64,000 bases of DNA from Bacillota bacterium (lineage in GTDB: Bacteria > Bacillota > Clostridia > Clostridiales > Clostridiaceae): NCBI GenBank assembly GCA_030706015.1, contig JAUZPI010000013.1, forward strand, positions 6,370-70,369. Direction: 5' to 3'. Positions 1 to 7,458 of this stretch are shown here, one piece after another (within the stretch, counting starts at the first letter, position 1; every line of letters starts with the position of its first letter). Both the position numbers and the translations under genes were made by a program. The notes under the pieces are model-generated. The model worked only from the letters and a program-made list of their open reading frames with translations, had not been told where the DNA came from and made no database searches.

Positions 1-398
1 TTGCTGTCACCGAAAAAATCATTATTAATCATAGCTAAGGTAAATGCCTCTTCTCCGCTGGAGCAGGCTGCACTCCATACTCTTAGAGTTTTTTCATTTT
101 CATAACGCTTCTTTATATAAGGAAGTACTGTATTTTTATAAAAAAGAAACTGCTTTCTGTCCCTTAGAAAAAAAGTATAATTAGTTGTAACACTATCAAT
201 CATTTCTGTAACCAGCTTACCAGTATTATCAGCCCTAATAAGGCTAATATACTCTGAAAAACTTTTACAACCACGATTATGAAGCACCTCTTGAAGTCTG
301 CTTTGCAGCAAACCTCTTTTCTCACTTAAATCTATGCCGTAGTTTTGCTTAATATACACAAATAATCTGCTGTACTCTTCGTCAGATATATTAATCAT
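1..398 (-). CDS. cheR: CheR-type chemoreceptor glutamate O-methyltransferase, cut by window edge
   Basis: Only the N-terminal ~132 residues are visible; the gene continues past position 1. The translation begins with the helical CheR N-terminal domain (DEEYSRLFVYIKQNYGIDLS) and reaches the SAM-binding motif WSAACSSGEEAFTLAM, the standard CheR signature. The enzyme methylates glutamates of chemoreceptors with SAM in the cytoplasm. An ATG at 404 abuts the GGTGGG ribosome site, so the ATG at 398, six bases downstream of it, is preferred. It lies 146 nt downstream of the HD-GYP gene on the same strand and probably belongs to the chemosensory cluster that continues to the left. The residues after the SAM motif cannot be judged. 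Confidence 0.85.
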   Translation of the reverse strand, partial: MINISDEEYSRLFVYIKQNYGIDLSEKRGLLQSRLQEVLHNRGCKSFSEYISLIRADNTGKLVTEMIDSVTTNYTFFLRDRKQFLFYKNTVLPYIKKRYENEKTLRVWSAACSSGEEAFTLAMINNDFFGDS

Positions 399-544
399 AC
401 TCATCCCACCATTCGATAGACTTTCCTCCGAAAATTAAGCCTTTTTTTAATTTTAGGTCTTTAATTCCGTATATGTCAACGAATGTAAGTTTGCACTTTA
501 GGGAATCTTGTCTAATTAACTTGATATTACTTGAGAATTCTGTG

Positions 545-1561
545 CTAATTCTTATATTTATTATTTATTATCTGGAACTTGTCCTGAACTCTCATAAATT
601 TATTAACTATATGAGGATCAAAATGTTTTCCAGAATCCAATTGAATTCTTCTTACAGCTTCTTCATGGCTTAAAGCCTTCTTATAAGGTCTTTCTGATGT
701 TATTACATCATAAGCGTCTGCTATAGCAAATATTCTAGCACTTAACGGAATCTTTGATTCATTAAGACCATTTGGGTAACCGCTTCCATCATACTTTTCA
801 TGATGACACAAAGCAATATCTATAGCCATATATAAATAATCATGAATATATTCATTTGCTTTTATAACATTACTAATAGCTCTTGCGCCTATTACTGTAT
901 GTTTTTTTATCTCTTCATATTCACTATTAGTAAGTTTTCCAGGCTTTAATAAGATTTCGTCTCTCACTGCTATTTTACCGATATCGTGTAAAAGGCTTGC
1001 TTTGCTGATATATTTAAGGAATTTTTCATCTAGATTAAGAGCTCTTGATAGTGCCACTGCATATTCTTTTGTTCTTTCAACATGGTGTCCTGTGACATCA
1101 TCTCTAAGCTCTGATAATTTAAGCATGGCCGTTAAGGTTGGATCTTTTACGTTAAGATATTCATTCTGGATATGCACTAAAGTCTTATTGTATACTCTAT
1201 TGCATAATATAAGACCTTCTTCAATGTCCTCTATTTTTAAGTTCTTCATTAATACACTTGTATAACTCTCTTGAAAATATGGAATGTACATCATGAAATC
1301 ATTGTAGGAAACATCGTTAATATCCATTTCTCTAACTACATTCATGATAGAAGATAAATATTGGTTCTTATTTTCATTCTTAAAATAATCTATATAGTTC
1401 TCTAATATATTCTTAAAAATATTTATTAATGAACCAACCTCATGCTGTATCTTTTCATTTTTTTCAAAAAGATTGATCCAGGTGTTAAATATTGAGTCCT
1501 TATTATTATCAAATACATTGAGTATTTTATTTTTTGTCATTAGTATGTCATGATTATCCAT
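545..1561 (-). CDS. HD-GYP domain protein, probable cyclic-di-GMP phosphodiesterase
   Basis: 338 residues. The first ~145 residues are helical and resemble the RsbRD/globin-like sensor class, which is a weak assignment. The rest is an HD-GYP domain: HHVERTKEYA, then LLHDIGKIAVRDEILLKPGK with the metal-binding HD, then HHEKYDGSGYPNG with the GYP motif, then ADAYDVITSERPYKKA. All family motifs are intact. HD-GYP enzymes hydrolyse c-di-GMP and often set the motile/sessile balance. No membrane segment is seen, so it should be cytosolic. The start follows AGAGGG. It has its own consensus promoter about 270 nt upstream, almost a copy of the promoter upstream of the CheW-MCP-CheY unit, so the two units are probably co-regulated. 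Confidence 0.9.
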   Translation of the reverse strand: MDNHDILMTKNKILNVFDNNKDSIFNTWINLFEKNEKIQHEVGSLINIFKNILENYIDYFKNENKNQYLSSIMNVVREMDINDVSYNDFMMYIPYFQESYTSVLMKNLKIEDIEEGLILCNRVYNKTLVHIQNEYLNVKDPTLTAMLKLSELRDDVTGHHVERTKEYAVALSRALNLDEKFLKYISKASLLHDIGKIAVRDEILLKPGKLTNSEYEEIKKHTVIGARAISNVIKANEYIHDYLYMAIDIALCHHEKYDGSGYPNGLNESKIPLSARIFAIADAYDVITSERPYKKALSHEEAVRRIQLDSGKHFDPHIVNKFMRVQDKFQIINNKYKN

Positions 1562-1831
1562 ATATATCCCTCTTTTTAAAAATAATAAAACTTATCACAT
1601 AATTTACTGCGTACTTTACCAACTATATTCGAGTACAGCTTACTAAATATTTTTACACTCTTCAACGTATATACACTAAGTTTTTGTTAAATCATTGTTA
1701 AAACTACCATTAAGAATCTTAACTACCCAATAATGTAAAACCATGAAATAGATTATAACTATACTTAACGTTATTAAAGAAATTAAATCTAGTTTATTTA
1801 TATCTAGCTATGTAATGTTATATTTATTTTA

Positions 1832-1860
1832 ATTATAATTTACACTTTTTAATTTTTCAA
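1832..1860 (-). promoter_or_regulatory. Consensus sigma-A type promoter for the HD-GYP gene
   Basis: On the minus strand TTGAAA, a 17-nt spacer and TATAAT. The -35, spacer and -10, plus about 30 nt downstream (ATAACATTACATAG), closely match the promoter at 4922-4950. This suggests a duplicated control region driving two chemosensory units. Confidence 0.7.
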
Positions 1861-1960
1861 GGCATTTTTATAACATTTTGTTAATTTACGCATTATTTTG
1901 TTGATAATTATATATTTTATTGTTTTGTTTTATACATATTTGTAAAATAAAAGAAAAAAG

Positions 1961-1984
1961 CTGTAGAACATTGGCTGCCTACAG
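1961..1984. repeat. Small stem-loop with ACATTGGCTGC loop (dispersed repeat B, copy 1)
   Basis: CTGTAG and CTACAG form a 6-bp stem around AACATTGGCTGC. Related stem-loops with loops GCACGTTGACTGCG and GCACATTGACTTCG are at 11482 and 51914. All are intergenic. Confidence 0.45.
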
Positions 1985-2026
1985 GTAATTTAATTTCTCT
2001 TAAAATATAGGATACTACTTGGTTCG

Positions 2027-2092
2027 GTATTCTTCCACTTAGGTTAATGATTGAAAGCCCAATCTGAGATTGGGAGGATCTATTAATGTGTA
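2027..2092. repeat. Dispersed palindromic repeat A, copy 1
   Basis: About 65 bp, nearly identical to 2127-2191 exactly 100 bp away and related to 31911-31975 in inverse orientation. Its core CCCAATCTGAGATTGGG (2058-2074) is a perfect 8-bp inverted repeat around one base. It lies just downstream of the CheY-like gene. Confidence 0.75.
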
Positions 2093-2126
2093 ATATCTTC
2101 TAAAGCGTAAAACATAACTAGATAGC

Positions 2127-2191
2127 GTATTCTCCACTTAGGTTAATGATTGAAAGCCCAATCTGAGATTGGGAGGATCTATTAATGTGTA
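2127..2191. repeat. Dispersed palindromic repeat A, copy 2, overlapping a gene end
   Basis: Second copy of the 65-bp repeat; palindrome core at 2157-2173. It overlaps the last ~18 codons and the stop of the CheY-like gene, so that protein's extra C-terminal tail is encoded by repeat sequence. Confidence 0.75.
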
Positions 2192-2533
2192 TAAAGATTC
2201 TATTAATTGCTGTTCGTTAAATGGGTTTACAATAAATCCTACGGCACCATTCAAAATAGCCTTTTCTACCGCACTTTCTTGTCCCGATGCGGATATCATC
2301 ATAATCTTTACATTTGGACTATATCTTTTAATAAATTTTGTAGCTTCTACACCATCTAATAAAGGCATAGTTATATCCATAATTACAATATCCGGTATAA
2401 GCTCCCTGCATTTTTGCACTGCTGCCCAACCATTATCAGCCTCACCAACTACTTGGCAGCCATATCTCTCCAGCATAATTCTAAGTGTTAATCTCATATA
2501 AGCTGCAGCATCCACAATCAATATTCGTTTCAT
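2138..2533 (-). CDS. Degenerate CheY-like stand-alone receiver protein
   Basis: 131 residues from the ATG preceded by GGGAGGGTGATTTC; a longer in-frame start at 2557 lacks this spacing. It has the receiver fold: MKRILIVDAA, phosphoacceptor motif IVIMDITMP (Asp53) and MISASG. Two normally invariant positions are changed. The second acidic residue of the DD pair, which helps bind Mg2+, is Ala9, and the conserved Lys of the KPF motif is Asn103 (IVNPF). Phosphotransfer is therefore doubtful; it may be a pseudo-receiver acting by protein contact. A normal CheY ends near residue 118; the extra IDPPNLRLGFQSLT tail comes from repeat A. It follows the MCP gene by 36 nt, the third gene of a CheW-MCP-CheY unit. 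Confidence 0.85.
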   Translation of the reverse strand: MKRILIVDAAAYMRLTLRIMLERYGCQVVGEADNGWAAVQKCRELIPDIVIMDITMPLLDGVEATKFIKRYSPNVKIMMISASGQESAVEKAILNGAVGFIVNPFNEQQLIESLYTLIDPPNLRLGFQSLT

Positions 2534-2569
2534 GAAATCACCCTCCCACAGATTCATCGCACTATGTTA

Positions 2570-3928
2570 TTACAATGTATATTTACCTAAGTCATTCTCA
2601 TCTAGACTAATCTTTACTTTTCCATGGTTTATAGCTTCTTCCTCTTTATAACTAACTTTAGCTGCTTTATACTTTTCCTGTTTACTAAATGGGTATAATA
2701 TACTTATATCCTCCTCAGCATCTTCTATTATTTCATTTGGGTTAAGATCAAACTTTCCCAACATTTCCTTAAGCAGTACTGCTTGGTTTGACAGGTCCTC
2801 ACTGGCAGAGGCTGTTACTTCTGAAGATGCTGAATTAATCTGTGTAACCTTTGAAACCTGTTCAATTGCGTCATTAATTTGTAGTATTCCTTGAGCTTGT
2901 TCATTAGATGATACTGATATCTCCAACACTATATTAGTAATATCATTTATATTTTCTAATATTATATTTAAGGCTTCAGCTGTGTCCTTAGCAATGATCC
3001 TGCCTTGATCAAATTTTTTTATGGATTCCTCTATTATTTCTACAGTTTCCTTTACTGCCTCTGCTGACCTAGCAGCTAAATTTCTTGCCTTTTCTGCTGC
3101 AACCGCAAAACCTTTTCCATGTTGTCCTGCTCTAGCTGCTTCTACTGTGGCATTTAGCGCAACGATATTTATCTGAAAAGCTATATCCTCAATTATTTTC
3201 ATTATTCTTGAGATATTTGCAGAGGATTCATATATCTCATTCATAGCATTTAACATTTCCAGCATTTGATATTTACCACTGTCTACATCTGCTTTAGATA
3301 CCTCTGCCAACTCACCAGCCCTCTTTGCACTGGCTGCATTCACTTTAGTTTGAGCAGCAATTTCAGTAATTGATGATGTTATTTGTTCCACTGCACTGGC
3401 TTGTTCAATACTTCCTTGCGATAAATATTGACTAGCGCCAGATACCAGAGCAGCTCCTACTGCTAGCTGCTCTGCAGAGATATTTATATCTCCTAACATC
3501 TTATTAAAGCTTTCTATGTAAGCGTTTAACATTTGCTGTCTTGTACTATTTACTATAGTTTCAATTTCTCTTGAAAGATCACCAATCTCATCCTTACAGG
3601 CTACATTCATTTCCACGGATATATTGCCAATGTTTATATTTTTTACTGCAGATGACAATTGGCTAATTCTTCTGCTCACATAGGATGCTGCAGCAATCCC
3701 AATGAATATGGTTAAAACAACAGCTATTGCTATCGTTGCAATCATCACTGTTGTATTGAATCTGAATCTATTTCCATTGCTTGCATTTATTCTCTCAATT
3801 AAACCTATATTATCCGCTCCATACATATTAATAATGCCCATAATACCCACAACTACTGTAAAAACTGCCGCCAATATAAAGCAAAAAAGTAATTTTGTTT
3901 TAATCCTTAAATTGCTAAACCAATACAT
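2570..3928 (-). CDS. Methyl-accepting chemotaxis protein with very short external loop
   Basis: 452 residues: TM1 at about 12-34, an external segment of only ~22 residues, TM2 at about 57-80, a HAMP-like region to ~130, then a long coiled-coil signalling domain. With so little ectodomain it probably senses through the membrane, HAMP region or a partner rather than binding a ligand outside. The signalling tip is recognisable (DIAFQINIVALNATVEAARA, then GQHGKGFAVAAEKARNLAAR) but differs from the usual QTN and AVVAEEVRNL at positions contacting CheA/CheW in typical receptors. The ribosome site is GAGGAT or AAGGGG. It lies between cheW (42 nt upstream) and the degenerate CheY gene, indicating one small dedicated signalling module. 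Confidence 0.93.
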   Translation of the reverse strand: MYWFSNLRIKTKLLFCFILAAVFTVVVGIMGIINMYGADNIGLIERINASNGNRFRFNTTVMIATIAIAVVLTIFIGIAAASYVSRRISQLSSAVKNINIGNISVEMNVACKDEIGDLSREIETIVNSTRQQMLNAYIESFNKMLGDINISAEQLAVGAALVSGASQYLSQGSIEQASAVEQITSSITEIAAQTKVNAASAKRAGELAEVSKADVDSGKYQMLEMLNAMNEIYESSANISRIMKIIEDIAFQINIVALNATVEAARAGQHGKGFAVAAEKARNLAARSAEAVKETVEIIEESIKKFDQGRIIAKDTAEALNIILENINDITNIVLEISVSSNEQAQGILQINDAIEQVSKVTQINSASSEVTASASEDLSNQAVLLKEMLGKFDLNPNEIIEDAEEDISILYPFSKQEKYKAAKVSYKEEEAINHGKVKISLDENDLGKYTL

Positions 3929-3970
3929 ATCCTCATCCCCTTTTTGTTGTTTTGCTGTTTTAACAATGAT

Positions 3971-4456
3971 TCAAAACACTATTTCTTCCATATGGTTTTT
4001 ATTTAAAAGCTTAATGCAATCAATTAAAAGCTTAACTGAATCACCAATCTTGCCTATTCCTTTTATGTAACCATTGCTGCTGGTTTTACTTATACTTGGA
4101 GGCTCTGAGATGTTTTTTTCAGCTATATCCGACACCTCTATAACCCTGTCAATTATTAAACCTACTGACATATTTTTTACTTCAATCACAATTATGCAGG
4201 TTCTATTATCATAGTCTCTGATTTCCTTGTTAAATCTAAGTCGTGCATCTATTACAGGAATTATTACTCCTCTTAGATTTATCACCCCTTTTACATATTG
4301 TGGTGCATCAGGTATCTCAGCAATTTTCTGCATACCTATTATTTCTGTAACATACTTTATTTCTATACCATATTCTTCGCTGCCTAGAGAAAATATTAAA
4401 TATTTGCCTTTTTGAGTATCCTCAAATTCAAACAAACCATCGCAGATCTCCTGCAT
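3971..4456 (-). CDS. cheW: CheW-like chemotaxis coupling protein
   Basis: 161 residues from the ATG preceded by AGGAGGGATAAG, the strongest ribosome site here; the length is normal for CheW. The domain shows KYLIFSLGSEEYGIEIKYVT, then IPDAPQYVKGVINLRGVIIP and VIDAR, the typical CheW SH3-like core that links receptors to CheA. The reading frame stays open upstream to an ATG at 4669 with a weaker AGAAGGG site, giving an optional 71-residue extension (rich in MPLKPLLALAII-type hydrophobic stretches) that I do not recognise. First gene of a CheW-MCP-CheY unit; no CheA is in the window. Confidence 0.88.
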   Translation of the reverse strand: MQEICDGLFEFEDTQKGKYLIFSLGSEEYGIEIKYVTEIIGMQKIAEIPDAPQYVKGVINLRGVIIPVIDARLRFNKEIRDYDNRTCIIVIEVKNMSVGLIIDRVIEVSDIAEKNISEPPSISKTSSNGYIKGIGKIGDSVKLLIDCIKLLNKNHMEEIVF

Positions 4457-4921
4457 CTTATCCCTCCTATAATTCGCAACATGCATAATTAGACTTACAC
4501 TTCTTTCCCATAATAGAAACGGTATATGAACATTTTCCCTACCAATGTTCATACCGTCTATTATTGCTAAGGCTAAGAGTGGCTTAAGGGGCATGGCAGT
4601 CTCTTCTTCATTATCTATATAAAAAATACTTCCCCAGGCTTTCTCTATATTTTTCAAAACTATATCCATGCCTGCCCTTCTACTAAAATATTCCGTTACT
4701 TTTCACTTTAGAGTCACCTTAGCAGCTGTCAGTGCTGATATCCCCACATCAACCTGACTGTTTTTGCTTTTTTTAACTGTCTTTATGTAATTTATCCCCA
4801 TTTTGTATAAAACACACAATTATATAAAATAACCAAGCAATATATAACCAAACTAAAAATTCTGATAAAAATTTAGATTTAGTAGGTTTATGCCTATCTA
4901 TGTAATGTTTTATTGATTTTT

Positions 4922-4950
4922 ATTATAATTTACATTTTTCAATTTTTCAA
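4922..4950 (-). promoter_or_regulatory. Consensus sigma-A type promoter for the cheW-MCP-cheY unit
   Basis: On the minus strand TTGAAA, 17-nt spacer, TATAAT. Spacer and downstream sequence (AACATTACATAG) parallel the promoter at 1832-1860. A short inverted repeat TAGG/CCTA lies about 35 nt downstream. The mRNA leader would be over 230 nt, or about 460 nt to the preferred cheW start. Confidence 0.7.
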
Positions 4951-5283
4951 GGTATTTTTTGATAATTTATCAATACGCCCTCTGTTTTATTGATATATAC
5001 TTACATTTCAGGCTTCTTAAATACTTATTTAAAAAGTATGCTATTCATTTTATCCACACAATAAACACTCTTTGACATTATAAAATCCTTCTTATTTCAT
5101 CAAAAATCAAATGAGGCACCTAATCTTTTATGGACTAAGCACCTCATTTCCAAGCTTTCTATATTCAAGTACATAATGTATATATATTAATTAAATCATC
5201 AGTTATTTGATAAGGCAATTTAATATATTTTGAAATTGACTTAGAGGTCTGTTTGGCGAATAAGCCTCCGCTGTGCACACTAA

Positions 5284-5318
5284 AAAAAGTATGCCAAGAT
5301 TAATTAGCATACTTTTTT
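5284..5318 (-). terminator. Rho-independent terminator of the CcdC-like gene
   Basis: AAAAAGTATGC and GCATACTTTTT pair around CAAGATTAATTA, with A/T runs on both sides. It sits 2 nt past the stop codon. Confidence 0.85.
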
Positions 5319-5320
5319 AA

Positions 5321-5869
5321 CTATACAGCTTTTCCTCTACTTGCTCTTCTTAGTCTTTTTCTAAGCATCTTTTGCTCAGAAAATGAGCTAAATACTTCTG
5401 GACATCTAAAGAATACTGTAATGCTTCTAGCAGTTACCTGTACTGAATAAATCAACAGATATGCAGTACTCTGATTATTTAAAAATTCATTACCAGGTAA
5501 AGCTCCAAGATAATGTCTTAATATAAACTTTAAAGGAAAAGCAATTAGTAAAAACACCGCTACCTTCCAACCACCCTGTTGATAAAGTATACCGTCTTCT
5601 CCTTTAAATATTTTTGTTATAAGCCCTGAAACTACTCCTAAAACTAAACTAACTGTTACTAATATAAAAGTACCTAGGCTGAATAGCGCACTTGTATTTT
5701 TCAAATCGCCTACAGCACCTAGAGCTGCATATATAAGAATCAATGGCATTATTACATATCTCCCTGCCTTTACAGGTCTTTTGGCTATCTGGATATAAAA
5801 TAGATATATAATCATCAGCCCTATGACAAATATCATTTGTAATTGTCCACCAAAATTATTCATTTTCAT
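5321..5869 (-). CDS. CcdC-like (DUF1453) integral membrane protein
   Basis: 182 residues with about five hydrophobic segments: IFVIGLMIIYLFYIQ, YVIMPLILIYAALGAV, FILVTVSLVLGVVSGLI, VAVFLLIAFPLKFIL and YLLIYSVQVTARSITV. The RPVKAGRY motif after TM1 and the GILYQQGGWKVAV segment match the DUF1453/CcdC-like family, named after a Bacillus gene next to the cytochrome c biogenesis genes. The molecular role is unknown, and no cytochrome c genes are nearby. The C-terminus is basic (RKRLRRASRGK), suggesting a cytosolic tail. Monocistronic, with its own terminator. The family call rests on motif resemblance. Confidence 0.7.
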   Translation of the reverse strand: MKMNNFGGQLQMIFVIGLMIIYLFYIQIAKRPVKAGRYVIMPLILIYAALGAVGDLKNTSALFSLGTFILVTVSLVLGVVSGLITKIFKGEDGILYQQGGWKVAVFLLIAFPLKFILRHYLGALPGNEFLNNQSTAYLLIYSVQVTARSITVFFRCPEVFSSFSEQKMLRKRLRRASRGKAV

Positions 5870-6022
5870 CTCTCCTCACAATATGAAATATTATTTTAAT
5901 TCGTTATTTCCTTCCTATGAACTAATTATATCCCACATTGCTTATGCTTAAAATATTACTATAGTAATACATTTAGTCATATATTTCTATTACTCACAAT
6001 AGTTAAATAACAGTAGTTGCAC

Positions 6023-6070
6023 AAAAAAAACGTTATCCTGTTATGAAGTAATGCTTATAACATGATAACG
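6023..6070 (-). terminator. Terminator of the DUF2680 gene
   Basis: CGTTATC-TGTTATGA and TTATAACA-GATAACG form a long stem; on the minus strand it is followed by eight T residues. It lies about 38 nt past the stop codon. Confidence 0.85.
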
Positions 6071-6107
6071 CTTCTATCTGTCTAGATATTTTAATATGTA
6101 GTAATCT

Positions 6108-6635
6108 TTACATTCTTCTATTGGTTTGTGTACTCTTTTGTGGCTTCGAGCCGTCCTGTGGTTTTGTACTATCCTGTGGTTTTGCACCATCCTGCGGCTG
6201 ACAATGTTCTCTGCACTTTTCATGATCATGGATTTTTCCATCCCAGTTTTGAATTCTTGCTTTAACCTTTTCTATCAGCTTATTAGCTTGATCCTGTGTC
6301 AATCTGCCTTCTTTTACCGCCTTATTGATATGCTCTGTTTTACTCTCAATCATCATTGCTCTTACCTGATCTGCAGTATAACCCTTTTCTTTAGCTAAAT
6401 CAAATAATGTCTTACCGGACTTTTGAGCATTAATAACATCCTGTTCTGTTAATCCTAGTTTCTTTAAAACCGCTTCATATCTTGGATGATGCTGACCTTT
6501 GCAGTTTTCCATGGCAGCTGACGTGGCATTTGTCTCATTAACATTGGCATTGCTGGCTGCAAATGCTGTACTGCTCATAGCAATTGTTAAGGTGAGTGCT
6601 AGTGCAGCAGCCTTTTTTAAATTAGCTCTTATCAT
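6108..6635 (-). CDS. Secreted DUF2680 (YckD-like) protein
   Basis: 175 residues. A Sec signal peptide is clear: basic MIRANLKKAA, hydrophobic ALALTLTIAMSS, cleavage after AFA. The mature part has the DUF2680 pattern: KLGLTEQDVINAQKSGKTLF, AKEKGYTADQV and EGRLTQDQANKLIEKVKARI. The His/Cys-bearing stretch HDHEKCREHC could bind metal, which is an inference only. The C-terminus is a degenerate tandem of PQDGAKPQDSTKPQDGS, a flexible proline-rich tail. Function of the family is not established. Monocistronic with a strong terminator. Confidence 0.85.
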   Translation of the reverse strand: MIRANLKKAAALALTLTIAMSSTAFAASNANVNETNATSAAMENCKGQHHPRYEAVLKKLGLTEQDVINAQKSGKTLFDLAKEKGYTADQVRAMMIESKTEHINKAVKEGRLTQDQANKLIEKVKARIQNWDGKIHDHEKCREHCQPQDGAKPQDSTKPQDGSKPQKSTQTNRRM

Positions 6636-6774
6636 AATAATAAAACCCTCCTAATAATTTAATTAGCATTTTTAGTATTCGCAGCCAGGCTGAATTTATT
6701 ATTAATAAATCGTTAATTATTATGAAAGAAGATTACGACTACAATTTAGTACAATATTGCATCAAGATTATTAT

Positions 6775-7275
6775 TTAGCTTATTCCAGCTACTTTACTTC
6801 TTCGTTCCATTAATACTACATCATGCCATATTCCATTCCCCATTTTAGCAACTTTTTCTCTTATGCCAATTTCTCTGAACCCGCATTTCTTATGCGTTTC
6901 TATGCTTGCAATGTTTTCTTTTATAATTGCACAATATAATGTCCAAATTCCACTTTCTTCAGATTGTTTTATTACTGCCGTCAAAAGATCTGTTCCTATC
7001 CCTTTTCCTCTATACTTATTACCAACATAAATACTAACTTCTACTACCCCTGCATAACAATCCCTGCTAGAAGTTGGACTTAACGCCACCCAGCCTAATA
7101 CATTATTGTCTAAATGAGCAACTAATCTACATAAACCAAGGTGACCTTTATCCCAAGTTTCCCAGATAGGAGCTTCAGTCTGAAATGTTGCCACACCTGT
7201 TTTAATTCCCTCTAAATAAATATCCTTTACTTGTTCCCAATCTGATGCTTTCATCTCTTCAATTTTATATTCCAT
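6775..7275 (-). CDS. GNAT N-acetyltransferase, phosphinothricin/amino-acid acetyltransferase type
   Basis: 166 residues, one GNAT fold. The acetyl-CoA loop is YRGKGIGTDLL (R/Q-x-x-G-x-G/A motif). The segment RDCYAGVVEVSIYV and the end HKKCGFREIGIREK plus IWHDVVLMER are typical of the PAT/YncA subfamily, which acetylates phosphinothricin, methionine sulfoximine or similar amino acids. Substrate cannot be read from sequence. The start follows GGGGAGGATATGA. The gene stands alone downstream of malQ, from which it is separated by a terminator hairpin. Confidence 0.9.
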   Translation of the reverse strand: MEYKIEEMKASDWEQVKDIYLEGIKTGVATFQTEAPIWETWDKGHLGLCRLVAHLDNNVLGWVALSPTSSRDCYAGVVEVSIYVGNKYRGKGIGTDLLTAVIKQSEESGIWTLYCAIIKENIASIETHKKCGFREIGIREKVAKMGNGIWHDVVLMERRSKVAGIS

Positions 7276-7342
7276 TCATATCCTCCCCACTAAAGATTTT
7301 AGTTTATGGAAATGTTATAATTTTCATCAAATTATATTGATG

Positions 7343-7373
7343 AAAAGGCCACCCTAAACCTAGGGTGGCTCTT
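7343..7373. terminator. Terminator hairpin downstream of malQ
   Basis: GCCACCCTA and TAGGGTGGC form a perfect 9-bp stem around AACC, with T-rich sequence on either strand. It lies about 90 nt past the malQ stop. Confidence 0.8.
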
Positions 7374-7458
7374 TAAACTAACACAAAAACTAATATATAA
7401 CAATACTTACAAATACTATTATAACCATTCCATTGTATTTTGTAAATAAGTGGATATA

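Larger units (their letters stand above)
1562..2137. other. Intergenic region between HD-GYP and CheY-like genes
   Basis: No gene is seen. It holds a minus-strand promoter (1832-1860), a long AT-rich leader of about 260 nt before the HD-GYP start, a small stem-loop (1961-1984) and the first copy of a 65-bp repeat (2027-2092). I looked for a c-di-GMP riboswitch in the leader and saw none. Confidence 0.6.
4457..5320. other. Non-coding or uncertain stretch upstream of cheW
   Basis: Contains the optional in-frame CheW extension (to 4669), the minus-strand promoter at 4922-4950, an imperfect hairpin with 8-bp outer stem AAATGAGG/CCTCATTT (5109-5149, role unknown) and the CcdC-like gene's terminator (5284-5318). 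Confidence 0.5.

Noticed and set aside
1562..1830. c-di-GMP riboswitch upstream of the HD-GYP gene (and 4457-4920 upstream of cheW)
   Set aside because: The leaders are AT-rich and lack the conserved GEMM-type paired segments and tetraloop.
4457..4669. Extra 71-residue N-terminal domain of CheW
   Set aside because: The frame is open, but AGGAGGG with ideal spacing points to the start at 4456 and the length then fits CheW; kept only as an alternative.
5109..5149. Hairpin AAATGAGG/CCTCATTT as a terminator or small RNA
   Set aside because: Large internal loops, no clear gene upstream on either strand and no strong T run; role not assignable.
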